A program made the position numbers and the translations under genes. From JAPPFW01 sp965200835 (GTDB taxonomy: Bacteria; Actinomycetota; Acidimicrobiia; Spongiisociales; Spongiisociaceae): a DNA stretch of 64,000 bases. Positions 28,329-37,608 of the stretch are shown piece by piece. Numbering within the stretch: the first letter of the stretch is position 1; each line of letters opens with the position of its first letter. The DNA is taken from the NCBI GenBank assembly GCA_965200835.1, contig OZ241390.1, forward strand, positions 2,604,001 through 2,668,000, in the 5' to 3' direction. The notes beneath the pieces are model-generated. The model searched no databases. It was not told the origin of the DNA and worked only from the letters and a program-made list of their open reading frames with translations.

Positions 28329-29906
28329 ATGGCACCTCCGGTTCTCGAGATCCTCGGTGTCAGCAAGCGATACGGCGGTGTCGTGGCCTGTGATCGAGTC
28401 AATCTGGAACTGCGGGCCGGCCAGGTGCACGGGATACTCGGCGAGAACGGGGCCGGAAAGTCCACACTTCTGAGGCTGATCTTCGGCCTGGTACCGGCCG
28501 ATTCGGGCGTGGTGAAGATAGACGGGCAAGCCTGCCAGATCACCGATCCGGCTGATGCGGCCCGGCGGGGGCTGGGCATGGTGCATCAGCATCACACCCT
28601 GGTCGACTCCCTCACGGTGTGGGAGAACATCGCGTTGGGGGAGACGGGCCCGCTAGACCCGGACTCGACCAAGCGGCGGATCCGGGAAATCTCCCAGCGT
28701 TACGGCCTCGAGGTCGCACCTGATGTCCTGGTCCGGGACCTTCCTATCGGCATCCGTCGGCGGGTCGAGATCATAAAGTGTCTGGCCCGACGACCGCGCA
28801 TCATCCTGCTCGACGAACCCACCTCCGCGCTGAGCCCTGCCGAGTCCACCCAGCTCTTCGACATGCTCAGACAGGGTGCCGCAGCGGACGGATGGGCGGT
28901 GGCACTCGTGAGCCATAGGCTGGACGAGATGCTGGCCGCGACCGACACGATCACCGTGATGCGGGACGGACGGGTGACCAAGAGCCTGAAGACCGCCGGA
29001 GCCGATGTCCCGTCCCTGGCCCGAGCGATGGTGGGTGAAGAGGTTTCCAACCCTCCTCGGATCGGTGCGATGCCGCAGGCCAGCGGCCGCCCCCTCGACC
29101 GGGCGCAGCCGCAACCCGACTCGGCCCGCCCGGCTTCCGATGTCGAGCAACCCACCCTCCGGATCGAGCAGGCCACCTTCGTGGACGGGACCGGGCGAAG
29201 CCGGCTGGCAGGCTTGTCGATCGAGGTCCGGGCCGGCGAGATAGTAGGCGTGGCAGGAATGGAGGGAAACGGCCAGACCGCGCTGGCAGACCTCTTGTCG
29301 GGACTCCTCCGGCTGGACGAAGGCTCGGTGATGGTGGCGGGCCGGGCGGTCCGCAGCGGCGTGGCGGGTGCCATGGCAAAGGGGGGCGTGGCGGTCATAC
29401 CGGCTGATCCACTGCAATCGGGGTATGTGCTGGGGATGACCGTGGCGGAGAACCTGATGATACCCCTGTTGGACACCATGCCCCCCGGAGGTCTCCTGCG
29501 CCGCCGGACGATACGCCGCCATGCACTCGACCTGATCGAGGAGTACAGCATCCGGACCCCCGATCCGGACACACCCCTCTACCGGCTCTCGGGTGGGAAC
29601 CGGCAGCGGGTGGTGGTAGCCCGAGCCCTCTCCACCGGTCCCAAGGTGGTGGTGGCGCACCAGCCGACCCAGGCTCTCGATGTCACCGCCCGCCACTACG
29701 TAACGGACCGCCTGCGGAGGGCGGCCAGGGCCGGTTCCGGCATTCTGGTCATCTCCACCGACTCCACCGACCTGGCAGATCTGGCAGACCGGGTGGTGGT
29801 GATCGATCGGGGACGGATCGTGGGTGACCTAACCCGAGCAGACCTGGAAGCAGCCCCTCTGAGCCTTCTGATGACCGAGACCGGCTTCCCGATCGGGTCC
29901 TCATGA
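28329..29906 (+). CDS. Nucleoside ABC transporter ATP-binding protein (double ABC domain), second system
   Basis: About 525 residues. The first ABC domain has GENGAGKST, a Q-loop region of MVHQHHTLVD type, RDLPIGIRRRVEIIKCL and ILLDEPTSAL. The second has GVAGMEGNGQTALADL, LSGGNRQRVVVARAL and VAHQPTQALDV. It is paralogous to the ATPase at 8739-10274. The ATG at 28329 is chosen because homology starts at PPVLEILGVSKRYGG; GTG 28308 is possible. The 3' end overlaps the permease gene by 4 nt. The partner binding protein is most likely the lipoprotein at 25538-26701. Confidence 0.9.
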   Translation: MAPPVLEILGVSKRYGGVVACDRVNLELRAGQVHGILGENGAGKSTLLRLIFGLVPADSGVVKIDGQACQITDPADAARRGLGMVHQHHTLVDSLTVWENIALGETGPLDPDSTKRRIREISQRYGLEVAPDVLVRDLPIGIRRRVEIIKCLARRPRIILLDEPTSALSPAESTQLFDMLRQGAAADGWAVALVSHRLDEMLAATDTITVMRDGRVTKSLKTAGADVPSLARAMVGEEVSNPPRIGAMPQASGRPLDRAQPQPDSARPASDVEQPTLRIEQATFVDGTGRSRLAGLSIEVRAGEIVGVAGMEGNGQTALADLLSGLLRLDEGSVMVAGRAVRSGVAGAMAKGGVAVIPADPLQSGYVLGMTVAENLMIPLLDTMPPGGLLRRRTIRRHALDLIEEYSIRTPDPDTPLYRLSGGNRQRVVVARALSTGPKVVVAHQPTQALDVTARHYVTDRLRRAARAGSGILVISTDSTDLADLADRVVVIDRGRIVGDLTRADLEAAPLSLLMTETGFPIGSS

Positions 29907-31048
29907 CTGCCCCCACCAGCGAACCGGCCGCTGGGACCCCACTCGGAACCCACACCAGTCCGAGCGGGGGCACCGGCCGCTCAACAGGTCTCGCCACTCT
30001 GTACGTGATCAGCATCGGCGGAACCCTGGTGATAGCGGCTGGTCTGGTGGCTATCACCGGTCACTCGCCGGCCAGGATGTTCGGTGCCCTGATCGACGGG
30101 GCCTTCCTAGCCCCCGGCCGCTGGGGACAGACCCTCACGACTGCCACACCCATGCTGCTGGTAGCCCTCGGCATGGTGGTCGGGGTGAAGGCCGGACTCT
30201 TCAACATCGGCCAGGAGGGCCAGCTGCTCATGGGCGCCCTGGCGATGGCCTTGGTGGGTACCCGGATGGCCGGCCCGGGTCCGGTCCTGCTGGTGGCCGG
30301 TTTGGTGATAGGAGCGGTAGCGGGTGGAGCCTACGCCGGCCTGGCCGCTCTCATGCGGTACCGCAAGGGAGGGCACGAGGTGATCACCACGCTTCTGCTG
30401 GTGTTCGTGGCCTTCCAGATCGTCGGTTTCGCGGTCACCACCGGCTGGTTCCTGCGCGACCCGGATCCGAACCGGCCCGCCCAGGCGGTCACCAGCGCGG
30501 CCCTACCCGCTTCCGCCCGGCTCCCGGTCGTCACCCTGTTCGGCAACGAGTTAAGTGTCGGGTTCCTCATCGCGGTGGTGGCGGCCGCTGGTGTGGCGTT
30601 CCTGCTCCATCGCAACGTCGCCGGATTCAGGCTGAGGCTGCTGGGAAGCAACCCGAAGGTGGCACACCAGGCTGGAGTGGCGGCGGCGCGGGCCGGAAGC
30701 TGGGCGCTGATCATCTCGGGGGCTCTGGCGGGCTTCGCCGGGGCGGTGATGCTGGCCAGTGGCGCCTCGGGCGGGCGGCTTACCACCGGATTCTCGGCCG
30801 AGATCGGCTGGCAGGGTCTCCTGGTGGCCCTGCTGGCTGGGAGCAACCCGGTGGCCTGCCTGCCTATGGCCATCCTGTTCGCGGCTCTCCGCACCGGTGC
30901 CGGCTTCCTGGCCGCTACAGGGGTGGATCGCAAGGTGGTGGATGTCATCCAGGCCTTGCTGGTGCTGGCGCTGTTGCTGCCTCCGGCCGTCCATTTCCTT
31001 CGCCAACGTCGCAGGACCATATCCGGCCCGAGACAGGAGACCGCCTGA
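29903..31048 (+). CDS. Nucleoside ABC transporter permease (BmpB/NupB-like)
   Basis: 381 residues with a short hydrophilic N-terminus and then about ten membrane helices. VGVKAGLFNIGQEGQLLMGA is the conserved permease loop, and RLRLLGSNPKVAHQAGVAAAR and GLLVALLAGSNP are further family marks. The ATGA start overlaps the ATPase gene. It is an intact counterpart of the damaged permease at 6636-7735. One base of its stop is shared with the next gene. Confidence 0.9.
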   Translation: MTAPTSEPAAGTPLGTHTSPSGGTGRSTGLATLYVISIGGTLVIAAGLVAITGHSPARMFGALIDGAFLAPGRWGQTLTTATPMLLVALGMVVGVKAGLFNIGQEGQLLMGALAMALVGTRMAGPGPVLLVAGLVIGAVAGGAYAGLAALMRYRKGGHEVITTLLLVFVAFQIVGFAVTTGWFLRDPDPNRPAQAVTSAALPASARLPVVTLFGNELSVGFLIAVVAAAGVAFLLHRNVAGFRLRLLGSNPKVAHQAGVAAARAGSWALIISGALAGFAGAVMLASGASGGRLTTGFSAEIGWQGLLVALLAGSNPVACLPMAILFAALRTGAGFLAATGVDRKVVDVIQALLVLALLLPPAVHFLRQRRRTISGPRQETA

Positions 31049-31980
31049 TGGGGGAGGTGGCTGGCGCTCTGGCAGACATCCTCACCAGCCAGAGCATGTA
31101 CAGCAGCGCGGTCCGCCTGGGTGCCCTGCTGGCGTTCGCGGTGCTAGGTGAGCTGGTGGCGGAGAAGGCCGGGACGATCAACATCTCCGTCGAGGGATCC
31201 CTGCTGGCGGGTGCTTTCGGAGCGGCGACCGCCTACAGCCTGTCGGGTTCGGTGTGGGCGGGGCTTCCGGCGGGCGTGCTGGCGGGGCTGCTGGTGGCGG
31301 TGGCCCAGGCCAACCTGAGCCACCGGCTGTCCGCCGACCAGTTCGTGGTAGGCCTCACCCTGAACGTACTGGTCCTTGGTCTAGTCGGTTACCTGAACGC
31401 CACCTTCGATCCCCTGGCAGGCCGGGCAGGCGTGGTGGAGATTCCGGTTCTGTCCAGCCTTCCGCTGATCGGGCCGGCCCTGTTCGCCCAGACCTGGCCG
31501 ACCTACCTGCTGTATCCGCTGGTGCCGGTCACCTGGTGGCTCCTGTACCGGACCCGCTGGGGCCTGGAGGTCCGCTCGGCGGGGGAGAACCCCCAGGCGG
31601 TCGACCTGTCGGGCATCCCAGTCAACCGCCGCCGGCGCCAGGCTATCCAATTCGGGGGAATGCTCGCTGGGCTGGGAGGGGCGTTCCTGGTGCTGGGTCA
31701 AGTGGGCAGCTTCGACGTAGCGGCCGTGGGAGGACGCGGTTTCATCGCCATAGCTGCCGTGTACTTCGGGGGATGGAGGTTGAGGGGCGCGTTGCTGGGA
31801 GCTTTCCTGTTCGGCCTAGCCGACGCCTTCCGCCTGGCGGTTCCGGTGCTCGGCTACCAGATCAACGCCCAGCTGCTGGCCGCCCTGCCATACCTGCTGA
31901 CCCTCGGGGTCATGTACTCGATGAGCACCCGGCCCAGCCAACCTGCTGGCCTGGCGCGCCCTTTCCTACGAAACGGGTGA
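31048..31980 (+). CDS. Nucleoside ABC transporter permease (BmpC/NupC-like)
   Basis: 310 residues and about nine hydrophobic helices. LGELVAEKAGTINISVEGSLLAGAF-type N-terminal loop, VRSAGENPQAVDLSGIPVNRRR and RGFIAIAAVYFGGWRL identify the C-type permease of BMP transporters. TGATG overlap with the upstream permease implies translational coupling. The paralog at 7802-8736 carries a one-base frameshift, so this second transporter may be the working copy. Confidence 0.9.
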   Translation: MGEVAGALADILTSQSMYSSAVRLGALLAFAVLGELVAEKAGTINISVEGSLLAGAFGAATAYSLSGSVWAGLPAGVLAGLLVAVAQANLSHRLSADQFVVGLTLNVLVLGLVGYLNATFDPLAGRAGVVEIPVLSSLPLIGPALFAQTWPTYLLYPLVPVTWWLLYRTRWGLEVRSAGENPQAVDLSGIPVNRRRRQAIQFGGMLAGLGGAFLVLGQVGSFDVAAVGGRGFIAIAAVYFGGWRLRGALLGAFLFGLADAFRLAVPVLGYQINAQLLAALPYLLTLGVMYSMSTRPSQPAGLARPFLRNG

Positions 31981-32098
31981 TGAGCACCGGAAAGGCAGAG
32001 GCATCACCAGAGTCCCAGGGGGAGCTGCGGTCCTCCGCTAGTGACTCACCCCTTGCTTACGGTATGAGACCGGCCGGAAGTCGAGGTGACCAGGACGG

Positions 32099-32587
32099 CT
32101 AGGAACCCCAGAAGGCGTGCTGCACGGCCGATGCTTCCTCCACTAGATGGGGTCCGCTCACTTCGATCTCCCGGTGGCCGCTATTGAGTATGTTCCGGCA
32201 GCCCACCCCCTCCATGGTGGCGTTGCGGGCATCATCGCCGGTGATCTCCAGCAGGTCCAGCTCGCTCATGGCGTACACCATCCGGTTGAGGCCTCCCCAG
32301 TACATCGCGCCACTGCACATGGCGCAGGGCTCGCAGCTGGTGTATAGGGTGGCGGTAGCGATCTGCTCAGGGGCGAGGCTGGTGACGGCCAGGTTCATCA
32401 GGTTGGTTTCAGCGTGGTTGAGCGGGTTCTTGCCGGTGAAACTGGTGTTCTCCGCCTCGAGAAGCACGTTTCCATCCGGGTCGGCCATCACCGCGCCGAA
32501 CGGCATGTTCCCGTTGTCGACCGACCGGGCGGAGACTGCGATTGCTTGCCTGAGAAGGTCCCTGTCCTGTGCGTTGAGTTCTGTCAT
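32099..32587 (-). CDS. Nucleoside/nucleobase deaminase (CDA superfamily, guanine deaminase-like), paralog A
   Basis: 162 residues from ATG 32585-32587. The zinc site is HAETN and PCAMCSGAMYW (H-A-E and P-C-x2-C), and GNMPFGAV precedes it, as in GuaD/TadA-type deaminases. It would hydrolytically deaminate a purine or pyrimidine base. The paralog at 34196-34708 is about the same length with the same motifs, so this is a duplication now separated by a toxin-antitoxin remnant and repeat copy 3. Location between a nucleoside importer and a molybdenum hydroxylase supports nucleobase catabolism. Confidence 0.85.
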   Translation of the reverse strand: MTELNAQDRDLLRQAIAVSARSVDNGNMPFGAVMADPDGNVLLEAENTSFTGKNPLNHAETNLMNLAVTSLAPEQIATATLYTSCEPCAMCSGAMYWGGLNRMVYAMSELDLLEITGDDARNATMEGVGCRNILNSGHREIEVSGPHLVEEASAVQHAFWGS

Positions 32588-32857
32588 TCGGGTGATGCTA
32601 ACCGCTGGGCGGCGGACGATGAGACTTCGATGACCGGACCTGTTTGGTGTGGGAGGCTGCTCGACGCCTTGCCGCCCCAACCACCGGTGGACAGTGACGA
32701 GGTCATGTGGACAGGGCGAGCGATGTGTTGACCCGCACTGCTGGGCCAACCTGACGCCGCAGACATACCAGGCTCCAGCCCTTCCCTGAACTCCCTGTTG
32801 ACTAGGTTGACCGATGCCGATGTTCTGGTCGAAACGACCGGTTGGAGTAGTAGAAAC

Positions 32858-33109
32858 ATGCGTGAAATTCCCGTAACCGAAGCGAAGATGCGGGTGTCCG
32901 AGCTTCTTCGGCTCGTTGAGCATGGCGAGACAATCGTGATAACGCGGCACGGCAAACAGGTTGCGCATCTTGTTCCTGCCCCCGTCCGGGAACGAGCCAA
33001 TCGTAAGCGGGCAGTGGAACTTTTCAGACAGCGCCGCGCCCAAATGGCACGTGGGTCGATGTCGGTCCAAGAGATTCTCGACGCGCGCCATGAGGGCCAC
33101 CGCTTTTGA
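32858..33109 (+). CDS. Phd/YefM-type antitoxin
   Basis: 83 residues. REIPVTEAKMRVSELLRLVEHGETIVITRHGKQVAHLVP is the Phd/YefM DNA-binding fold (quoted as one continuous family pattern, residues 2-40). A basic helical tail would wrap the toxin. The stop overlaps the start of the vapC reading frame by 4 nt. It normally binds its own operator and neutralises a PIN-domain RNase. Because the toxin frame is broken, this is probably an orphan antitoxin. Confidence 0.87.
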   Translation: MREIPVTEAKMRVSELLRLVEHGETIVITRHGKQVAHLVPAPVRERANRKRAVELFRQRRAQMARGSMSVQEILDARHEGHRF

Positions 33110-33513
33110 GCAGACTAGTTGTTGATGCATCGATCGCCGTGGCATGGACCCTCGACGATGAAGTCGAACCGCGCGCCGATGGGGCTCTGGAGCAGCTGGA
33201 AGCAGAGGGGCCTTGGTGCCTCGCCTTCGGCACTCCGAGGTCCGCAACGCTCCGCTTGTGCCCAAGCAGGACGGTCGCATCTCAGCAGGCGAAGTGGAGA
33301 TGGGGCCTCGAGGACTCTCAGGGGACCACCCATCCGAACGGATGACTCTCCCGGCCTACCCTCCACCTTTCGTTTAGCGAGAGCCCATACGCTGTCTAAT
33401 GCGATGCGCTCAATCTGGAGCTTGCGAGACGCGAGGGCTCTCGGTTGGCGACCTTGGACATGCGACTTGGTCGTGCCGCGCCCAGTGCTGGCGTACCCTT
33501 GCTCCTCCCATAG
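33106..33513 (+). pseudogene. VapC-like PIN-domain toxin, read in three frames
   Basis: The first frame gives RLVVDASIAVAWTLDDE (first PIN Asp) to about 33215. The next frame gives PRLRHSEVRNA (PIN Glu) and GRISAGEVEMG, then a further frame LARAHTLSNA. From about 33408 the original frame returns with LNLELARREGSRLATLDMRLGRAA and GVPLLLP, ending at TAG 33511-33513. The whole stretch is 136 codons, normal for VapC, so the indels sum to zero. Either the toxin has been inactivated under antitoxin cover or the assembly has homopolymer errors. Confidence 0.72.
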
Positions 33514-33892
33514 ATTCGCGGAGCGGCAAGCGACTCCACCAGCGAAATCGCGATGGGCCAGTCCGCCTCCATGCTGACCGATTGCTCAGGGCATCCCTCT
33601 GCCTGCGGTTCAATACTTCCCCGCTCTGGCCACCACCGAACAAGACCCAAGGCAGCTCGGAGAACCACCGGTGATCGACGAAGCACTCTCTGTGCGAATC
33701 TCCCACCGAGCCACTGAGACTGATTGCTCGTACGAGATCCTTCGGCGAGCTGCCCCTGGACATGCCCGCGTGGGGGAATCTGGCCGAGTTCCTGGATGCG
33801 GTAGGCGGCCGATGACGGGCCTTCCTCGTTCGAAGCGACATCTGGCAGTGAGAAGCTGTCGACGACCAGTTCGATCTGGCCGGAGGTATTGA
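33514..33892. other. Unassigned stretch between vapC remnant and repeat copy 3
   Basis: About 380 bp without a convincing gene. A short plus-strand piece, ELPLDMPAWGNLAEFLDA ending at a TGA near 33813, looks like a C-terminal protein fragment, but I cannot name its family. Confidence 0.4.
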
Positions 33893-33895
33893 AGC

Positions 33896-34085
33896 TGTCA
33901 CACCCACGCTATATGATGCTGTTCAGTCACATACACCATCGGTCTGCAGCGACGTCGAGCAGACTGCGGTAGGGATCATCTGTTGGAGCCGAGCCCGGAG
34001 GGGAGAAGGGCACGCGTTCCGAACCCCGGAGGTGGTGGGCGGGGGAGGGCCCTTGAGGGCGGTCCCGGCCGGGCCGATTTTCGCG
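33896..34085 (+). repeat. Four-copy intergenic element, copy 3 (candidate small RNA gene)
   Basis: TGTCACAC at 33896-33903, 8 nt, then TATGAT at 33912-33917. The hairpin arms are GTCTGC (33942-33947) and GCAGAC (33959-33964). Both arms differ from copies 1 and 2 yet still pair, which is compensatory change. The G-rich block is 34028-34052, followed by CCC-TTGA-GGG, GGCCGGGCCG and T4 at 34078-34081. Confidence 0.77.
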
Positions 34086-34195
34086 TTCTTGGTTGGGGCG
34101 GACGTGTTACAGCGACAGACCGTCACTCTTGGGTCAGGAGACGCTTAGGTCCGGCCGGGTCCAGCGTACGGGCCGTCTCGTAGTCCTGCTGGCGA

Positions 34196-34708
34196 CTACC
34201 CGGGCGTCTCGACGTCGAAGTAGGTGTGCTGGACGGCGCTGGCCTCCTCGACCAGATGGGGTCCGCTCACTTCGATGTTCCGCTGGCCGGTCACCAGTAT
34301 GTTGCGGCAGCCCACTCCCCGCATAGTCGGACAGTGTTCGTTCACGCCAGTGATCTCCAGCAGGTCGGTTTCGGACATTGCGTAGACCATCCGGTTGATA
34401 CCGGCCCAATACATCGCTCCGCTGCACATAGCACAGGGTTCGCAGCTGGTGTAGAGGGTGGCGGTGGCTATCTGTTCCGGTGACAGGGTGGAGACGGCCG
34501 CCTCGACCAGGTTGGTTTCGGCATGGCGCAGGGCGTTGTTCTCGGTGTTGGTGGTGTTCTCCGCTTCCAGCAGGATGTTGCCGGAGGGATCGGCGAGCAG
34601 AGCCCCGAACGCCATGTTGCCATTGGCCATGGCGCTGGCGGAGAGCTCGATGGCGCGGCGGAGCAGCCGCAGGTCGCCGGTGCCCAGCTGAGTCGAATCG
34701 GAACCCAT
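34196..34708 (-). CDS. Nucleoside/nucleobase deaminase (CDA superfamily), paralog B
   Basis: 170 residues with the same zinc motifs as the 32099-32587 gene (HAETN, then PCAMCSGAMYW) and the same ending EVSGPHLVEEASAVQHT. The two are clear paralogs that differ in the region before the zinc site (GNMAFGALLADPSG here). The gene lies 28 bp from the stop of the molybdenum-hydroxylase large subunit and on the same strand, so it is probably the last gene of that operon. This favours deamination of a purine whose product or substrate is hydroxylated. Confidence 0.85.
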   Translation of the reverse strand: MGSDSTQLGTGDLRLLRRAIELSASAMANGNMAFGALLADPSGNILLEAENTTNTENNALRHAETNLVEAAVSTLSPEQIATATLYTSCEPCAMCSGAMYWAGINRMVYAMSETDLLEITGVNEHCPTMRGVGCRNILVTGQRNIEVSGPHLVEEASAVQHTYFDVETPG

Positions 34709-34735
34709 CGAGGGTCGATTATAGGGCTGTTCTAC

Positions 34736-37123
34736 TTACCGGGTCGGGTTCGGGTCCGCCTGGGTCGGATCACCGATCAGGTCCAGCACGTAGGGAGCGG
34801 TGATCGGTGTACGGGTGATCTCTCCCACCCCGAAGCCGGACAGGGCGTCTTCGACCGCCGCGGCTATAGCCGGACCGGGGCCGATTATCCCAGCTTCCCC
34901 GGCTCCTTTAGCGCCCCAGGGCATGGCCGGTGCGGATGATTCGAAGTGCCGGATCACCATGTCGGGTATCTCGGTGGTACTGGGCAGGTGATAGTCGAGA
35001 AAGGAGGTCGAAAGCGGGTTGCCCCACTCGTCGTAGTGCAGCTCTTCCAGCAGCGCCCCTCCGATGCCTTGGGCGATACCGCCCACCACCTGTCCCCGCA
35101 CGATCTGGCGGTTGATGACCGTCCCACAGTCGTGGGCGACGATGTATTCGAGAACCCTGACCTGACCGGTGCCGACATCCACAGAGACGATCGCCGCATG
35201 GGAGGCATTGGTGTAGGTAGCTGCCGCGTTGACTCGCCCGTACTCGTCCGGCATATGCTCGATACCCGGAGGATCGTAGGTGGCGGTCGCTTCCAGGCCG
35301 GGTTCCGTCCCCTCGGGCAGGTCCACGGTCCTGATACTGGCCGCGGTCGCCACCTGCTGCCAGCTCACCGACGGCCCCGGACTACCTCGCACAGTGAACG
35401 CCCCGCCATACACCTCGATGTCCTCTGGAGCGGCTTCCATGAGATGAGCAGCGATCCGGGTGGCCTTGCCGAGTAGTCGATCGGAGGCGATCGCCAGGGC
35501 ACCCGAAGCCACATTGGTGCTCCGGCTTCCCCAGCTTCCCAGGCCGTACGGGGCGCGGTCGGTGTCGCCCATCACGATCCGAACCTGCTCAGGTCGAACG
35601 CCCAGGCTCTCGGCTGTGAGGGTCACGAGCATCGACTCCAGACCCTGGCCCGAAGTCGACACGCCCACCGCCACCACCACTGTCCCATCCGGATTGACCC
35701 GCACCGAGCATGCATCGAAGGAGGTCCAGTGCCCGGTGGTCATGAAATAGGTGGGGGTCACTCCTTCCACGTAGTTGACCACCCCCGAGCCCAGCCTGAT
35801 ATACGGATCGTCGCCCAGGTGGGATTGCCAGTGGGCCATCCGCTCGGAGGTGAGCCGGACCGTTTCCTCGAAAGCTTCCCGATGGCTTCCCGAGTCGACG
35901 ATCGCCCCCGCTGAAGTGGTGTAGGGAAGGTCCTCGGAGCCGATGAGGTTCCTGCGCCGGATCTCGTGGCGGTCGATACCCAGCTGATCGGCAGCCTTGT
36001 CCATGAGCCGTTCGATCGCGAAGGCCGCCTCCGGGATCCCGAACCCCCGATAGGCGCCGCAGGGGGTCTTGTTGGTAGCGGCCGCCACCAGACCCACCGA
36101 CTGGTGCGGGATCCGGTAGGGGCCGGTGATGTGTCCGATGGCGGTGAAGGCGGGTGAGAATCCGTAGGGATACATCTCGGCCGCACCCAGGTCCTGCATC
36201 GCCATTCCCCGCACCGCCCGGAACCTCCCGTTCCGATCGACGGCCGCTTCCAGATCGAGCACCAGGTCGCGGGCGTGGCAGGTGGAGGTCAGATGCTCCC
36301 GCCGGTCCTCGATCCAGCGCACCGGCCGGCCGAGCCGCATGGCCAGCCAGGGAATGGTGACCTCTTCCACATAGAACTCGGCCTTTACGCCGAACCCGCC
36401 GCCCACATCGGGAACGATCACCCGGATGTCGGCCTCATCCAGCGGAAGGCAGTAGGACAGCATGGTGCGGGCGATATGGGGGAACTGGGTGGAGGTCCAC
36501 ACCGTCAGGCGGCCTTCCCGGAACTCGGCGGCCACCCCGCGGGTCTCCATCGGTACGCCGGTGTGCCGGCCGATCGTGTATCGACCGGCCACTACCTGCC
36601 GCCCGTCGAAGGCCGCTTCGGCCTCGGGGTTGGACACCGGGAAGTCGACCACCACGTTGTCGGGCCAGTCCGGATACAACCGGGGTGCATCCGGTGCCAG
36701 AGCCTGATCGGGTGTCACTACCGGTTCCAGCGGTTCAAGATCTACCTCGAGCAGGTCGCGGGCATCCTCTGCCAGATAACGGTCCGGCGCTACTACCACT
36801 GCGATGGGTGCGCCCACGTAACGGACCTTCTCCTTGGCCAGCGGGAAGATCCGGACCGGTCGGGCGTATTCGTCGAAGTCGGGGAACGGGGAGACATCAG
36901 CCATGTCGTCGGCGGTGAACGGTCCGGCCACTGCGGGAAACGCTTCGCCGTACGGCACCCCTACCCGTTCGATGAGGGCGTGGGGGAGGGGACTGCGGTA
37001 GAAGGCCGCTTCCAGCATCCCGGGCAGCGAGACATCGGCCACGAAGCGGGCTCTCCCAGCCAGCAGGCGGTCGTCCTCCACTCGGGCCACCCGAGCGCCT
37101 ATGTAGGTGGGGCGCGTGGTCAT
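34736..37123 (-). CDS. Xanthine dehydrogenase family protein, molybdopterin-binding subunit
   Basis: 795 residues, beginning with IGARVARVEDDRLLAGRARFVADV as in CoxL/XdhA large subunits. Active-site features include VVPDVGGGFGVKAEFYVEE, TPCGAYRGFGIPEA, and the C-terminal WGAKGAGEAGIIGPGPAIAAAV with the base Glu. The CODH-specific AYRCSFR loop is absent, so it is a hydroxylase rather than a carbon-monoxide dehydrogenase. It forms an L-M-S complex with the two genes upstream on the same strand. Overlaps of 4 nt link all three. Neighbouring deaminases point to a purine or N-heterocycle substrate. Confidence 0.9.
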   Translation of the reverse strand: MTTRPTYIGARVARVEDDRLLAGRARFVADVSLPGMLEAAFYRSPLPHALIERVGVPYGEAFPAVAGPFTADDMADVSPFPDFDEYARPVRIFPLAKEKVRYVGAPIAVVVAPDRYLAEDARDLLEVDLEPLEPVVTPDQALAPDAPRLYPDWPDNVVVDFPVSNPEAEAAFDGRQVVAGRYTIGRHTGVPMETRGVAAEFREGRLTVWTSTQFPHIARTMLSYCLPLDEADIRVIVPDVGGGFGVKAEFYVEEVTIPWLAMRLGRPVRWIEDRREHLTSTCHARDLVLDLEAAVDRNGRFRAVRGMAMQDLGAAEMYPYGFSPAFTAIGHITGPYRIPHQSVGLVAAATNKTPCGAYRGFGIPEAAFAIERLMDKAADQLGIDRHEIRRRNLIGSEDLPYTTSAGAIVDSGSHREAFEETVRLTSERMAHWQSHLGDDPYIRLGSGVVNYVEGVTPTYFMTTGHWTSFDACSVRVNPDGTVVVAVGVSTSGQGLESMLVTLTAESLGVRPEQVRIVMGDTDRAPYGLGSWGSRSTNVASGALAIASDRLLGKATRIAAHLMEAAPEDIEVYGGAFTVRGSPGPSVSWQQVATAASIRTVDLPEGTEPGLEATATYDPPGIEHMPDEYGRVNAAATYTNASHAAIVSVDVGTGQVRVLEYIVAHDCGTVINRQIVRGQVVGGIAQGIGGALLEELHYDEWGNPLSTSFLDYHLPSTTEIPDMVIRHFESSAPAMPWGAKGAGEAGIIGPGPAIAAAVEDALSGFGVGEITRTPITAPYVLDLIGDPTQADPNPTR

Positions 37124-37608
37124 CGGGTCCGGTCCCAGGCTGCCATCACCGCATCGACTATCCCTTCATAACCGGTGCACCGGCAGAGGTTGCCCGCCAG
37201 GAGCTCCCGGATGCTCTCCCGATCGGGATGTTCCTCGGGATCCACCCCGGCAAGGGTCATCAGGAAACCGGGTGTGCAGAACCCGCACTGGAGGCCGTGA
37301 TGGTCCTTGAATGCCTGCTGCATGGTGCTCAAACCATCCGGAGGGGTGATCCCCTCGACGGTGATGACCTCCGCACCGTCTGCTTGGGCGGCCAGCATGA
37401 TGCAGGACCGGACCGGTTGGCCGTCCACCAGCACGGTGCACGCCCCGCACACCCCGTGCTCACAGCCGGTGTGGGTTCCGGTGAGCCCCAGGTCCTCGCG
37501 CAGGAAGTCGGCCAGGAGCTTCCTAGCCTCCACGGCGCCTTCGACTGGCTCGCCGTTGACCGACAACGAGACCTCCAGGTGGGTGGCCGGATCCGGGACC
37601 GGCCTCAT
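37120..37608 (-). CDS. (2Fe-2S)-binding small subunit of molybdenum hydroxylase
   Basis: 162 residues with two iron-sulfur centres. The plant-type ferredoxin cluster is GCEHGVCGACTVLVDG with a following SC. The helical domain cluster is QCGFCTPGFLM and LCRCTGYEGI. It passes electrons from the molybdenum centre to the FAD subunit. It is coupled by 4-nt overlaps to both partner genes, in the order FAD, FeS, Mo along the minus strand. Confidence 0.92.
   Translation of the reverse strand: MRPVPDPATHLEVSLSVNGEPVEGAVEARKLLADFLREDLGLTGTHTGCEHGVCGACTVLVDGQPVRSCIMLAAQADGAEVITVEGITPPDGLSTMQQAFKDHHGLQCGFCTPGFLMTLAGVDPEEHPDRESIRELLAGNLCRCTGYEGIVDAVMAAWDRTR

Noticed and set aside
32588..32857. Small genes between deaminase A and the antitoxin
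   Set aside because: Only short frames without motifs or ribosome sites are present.
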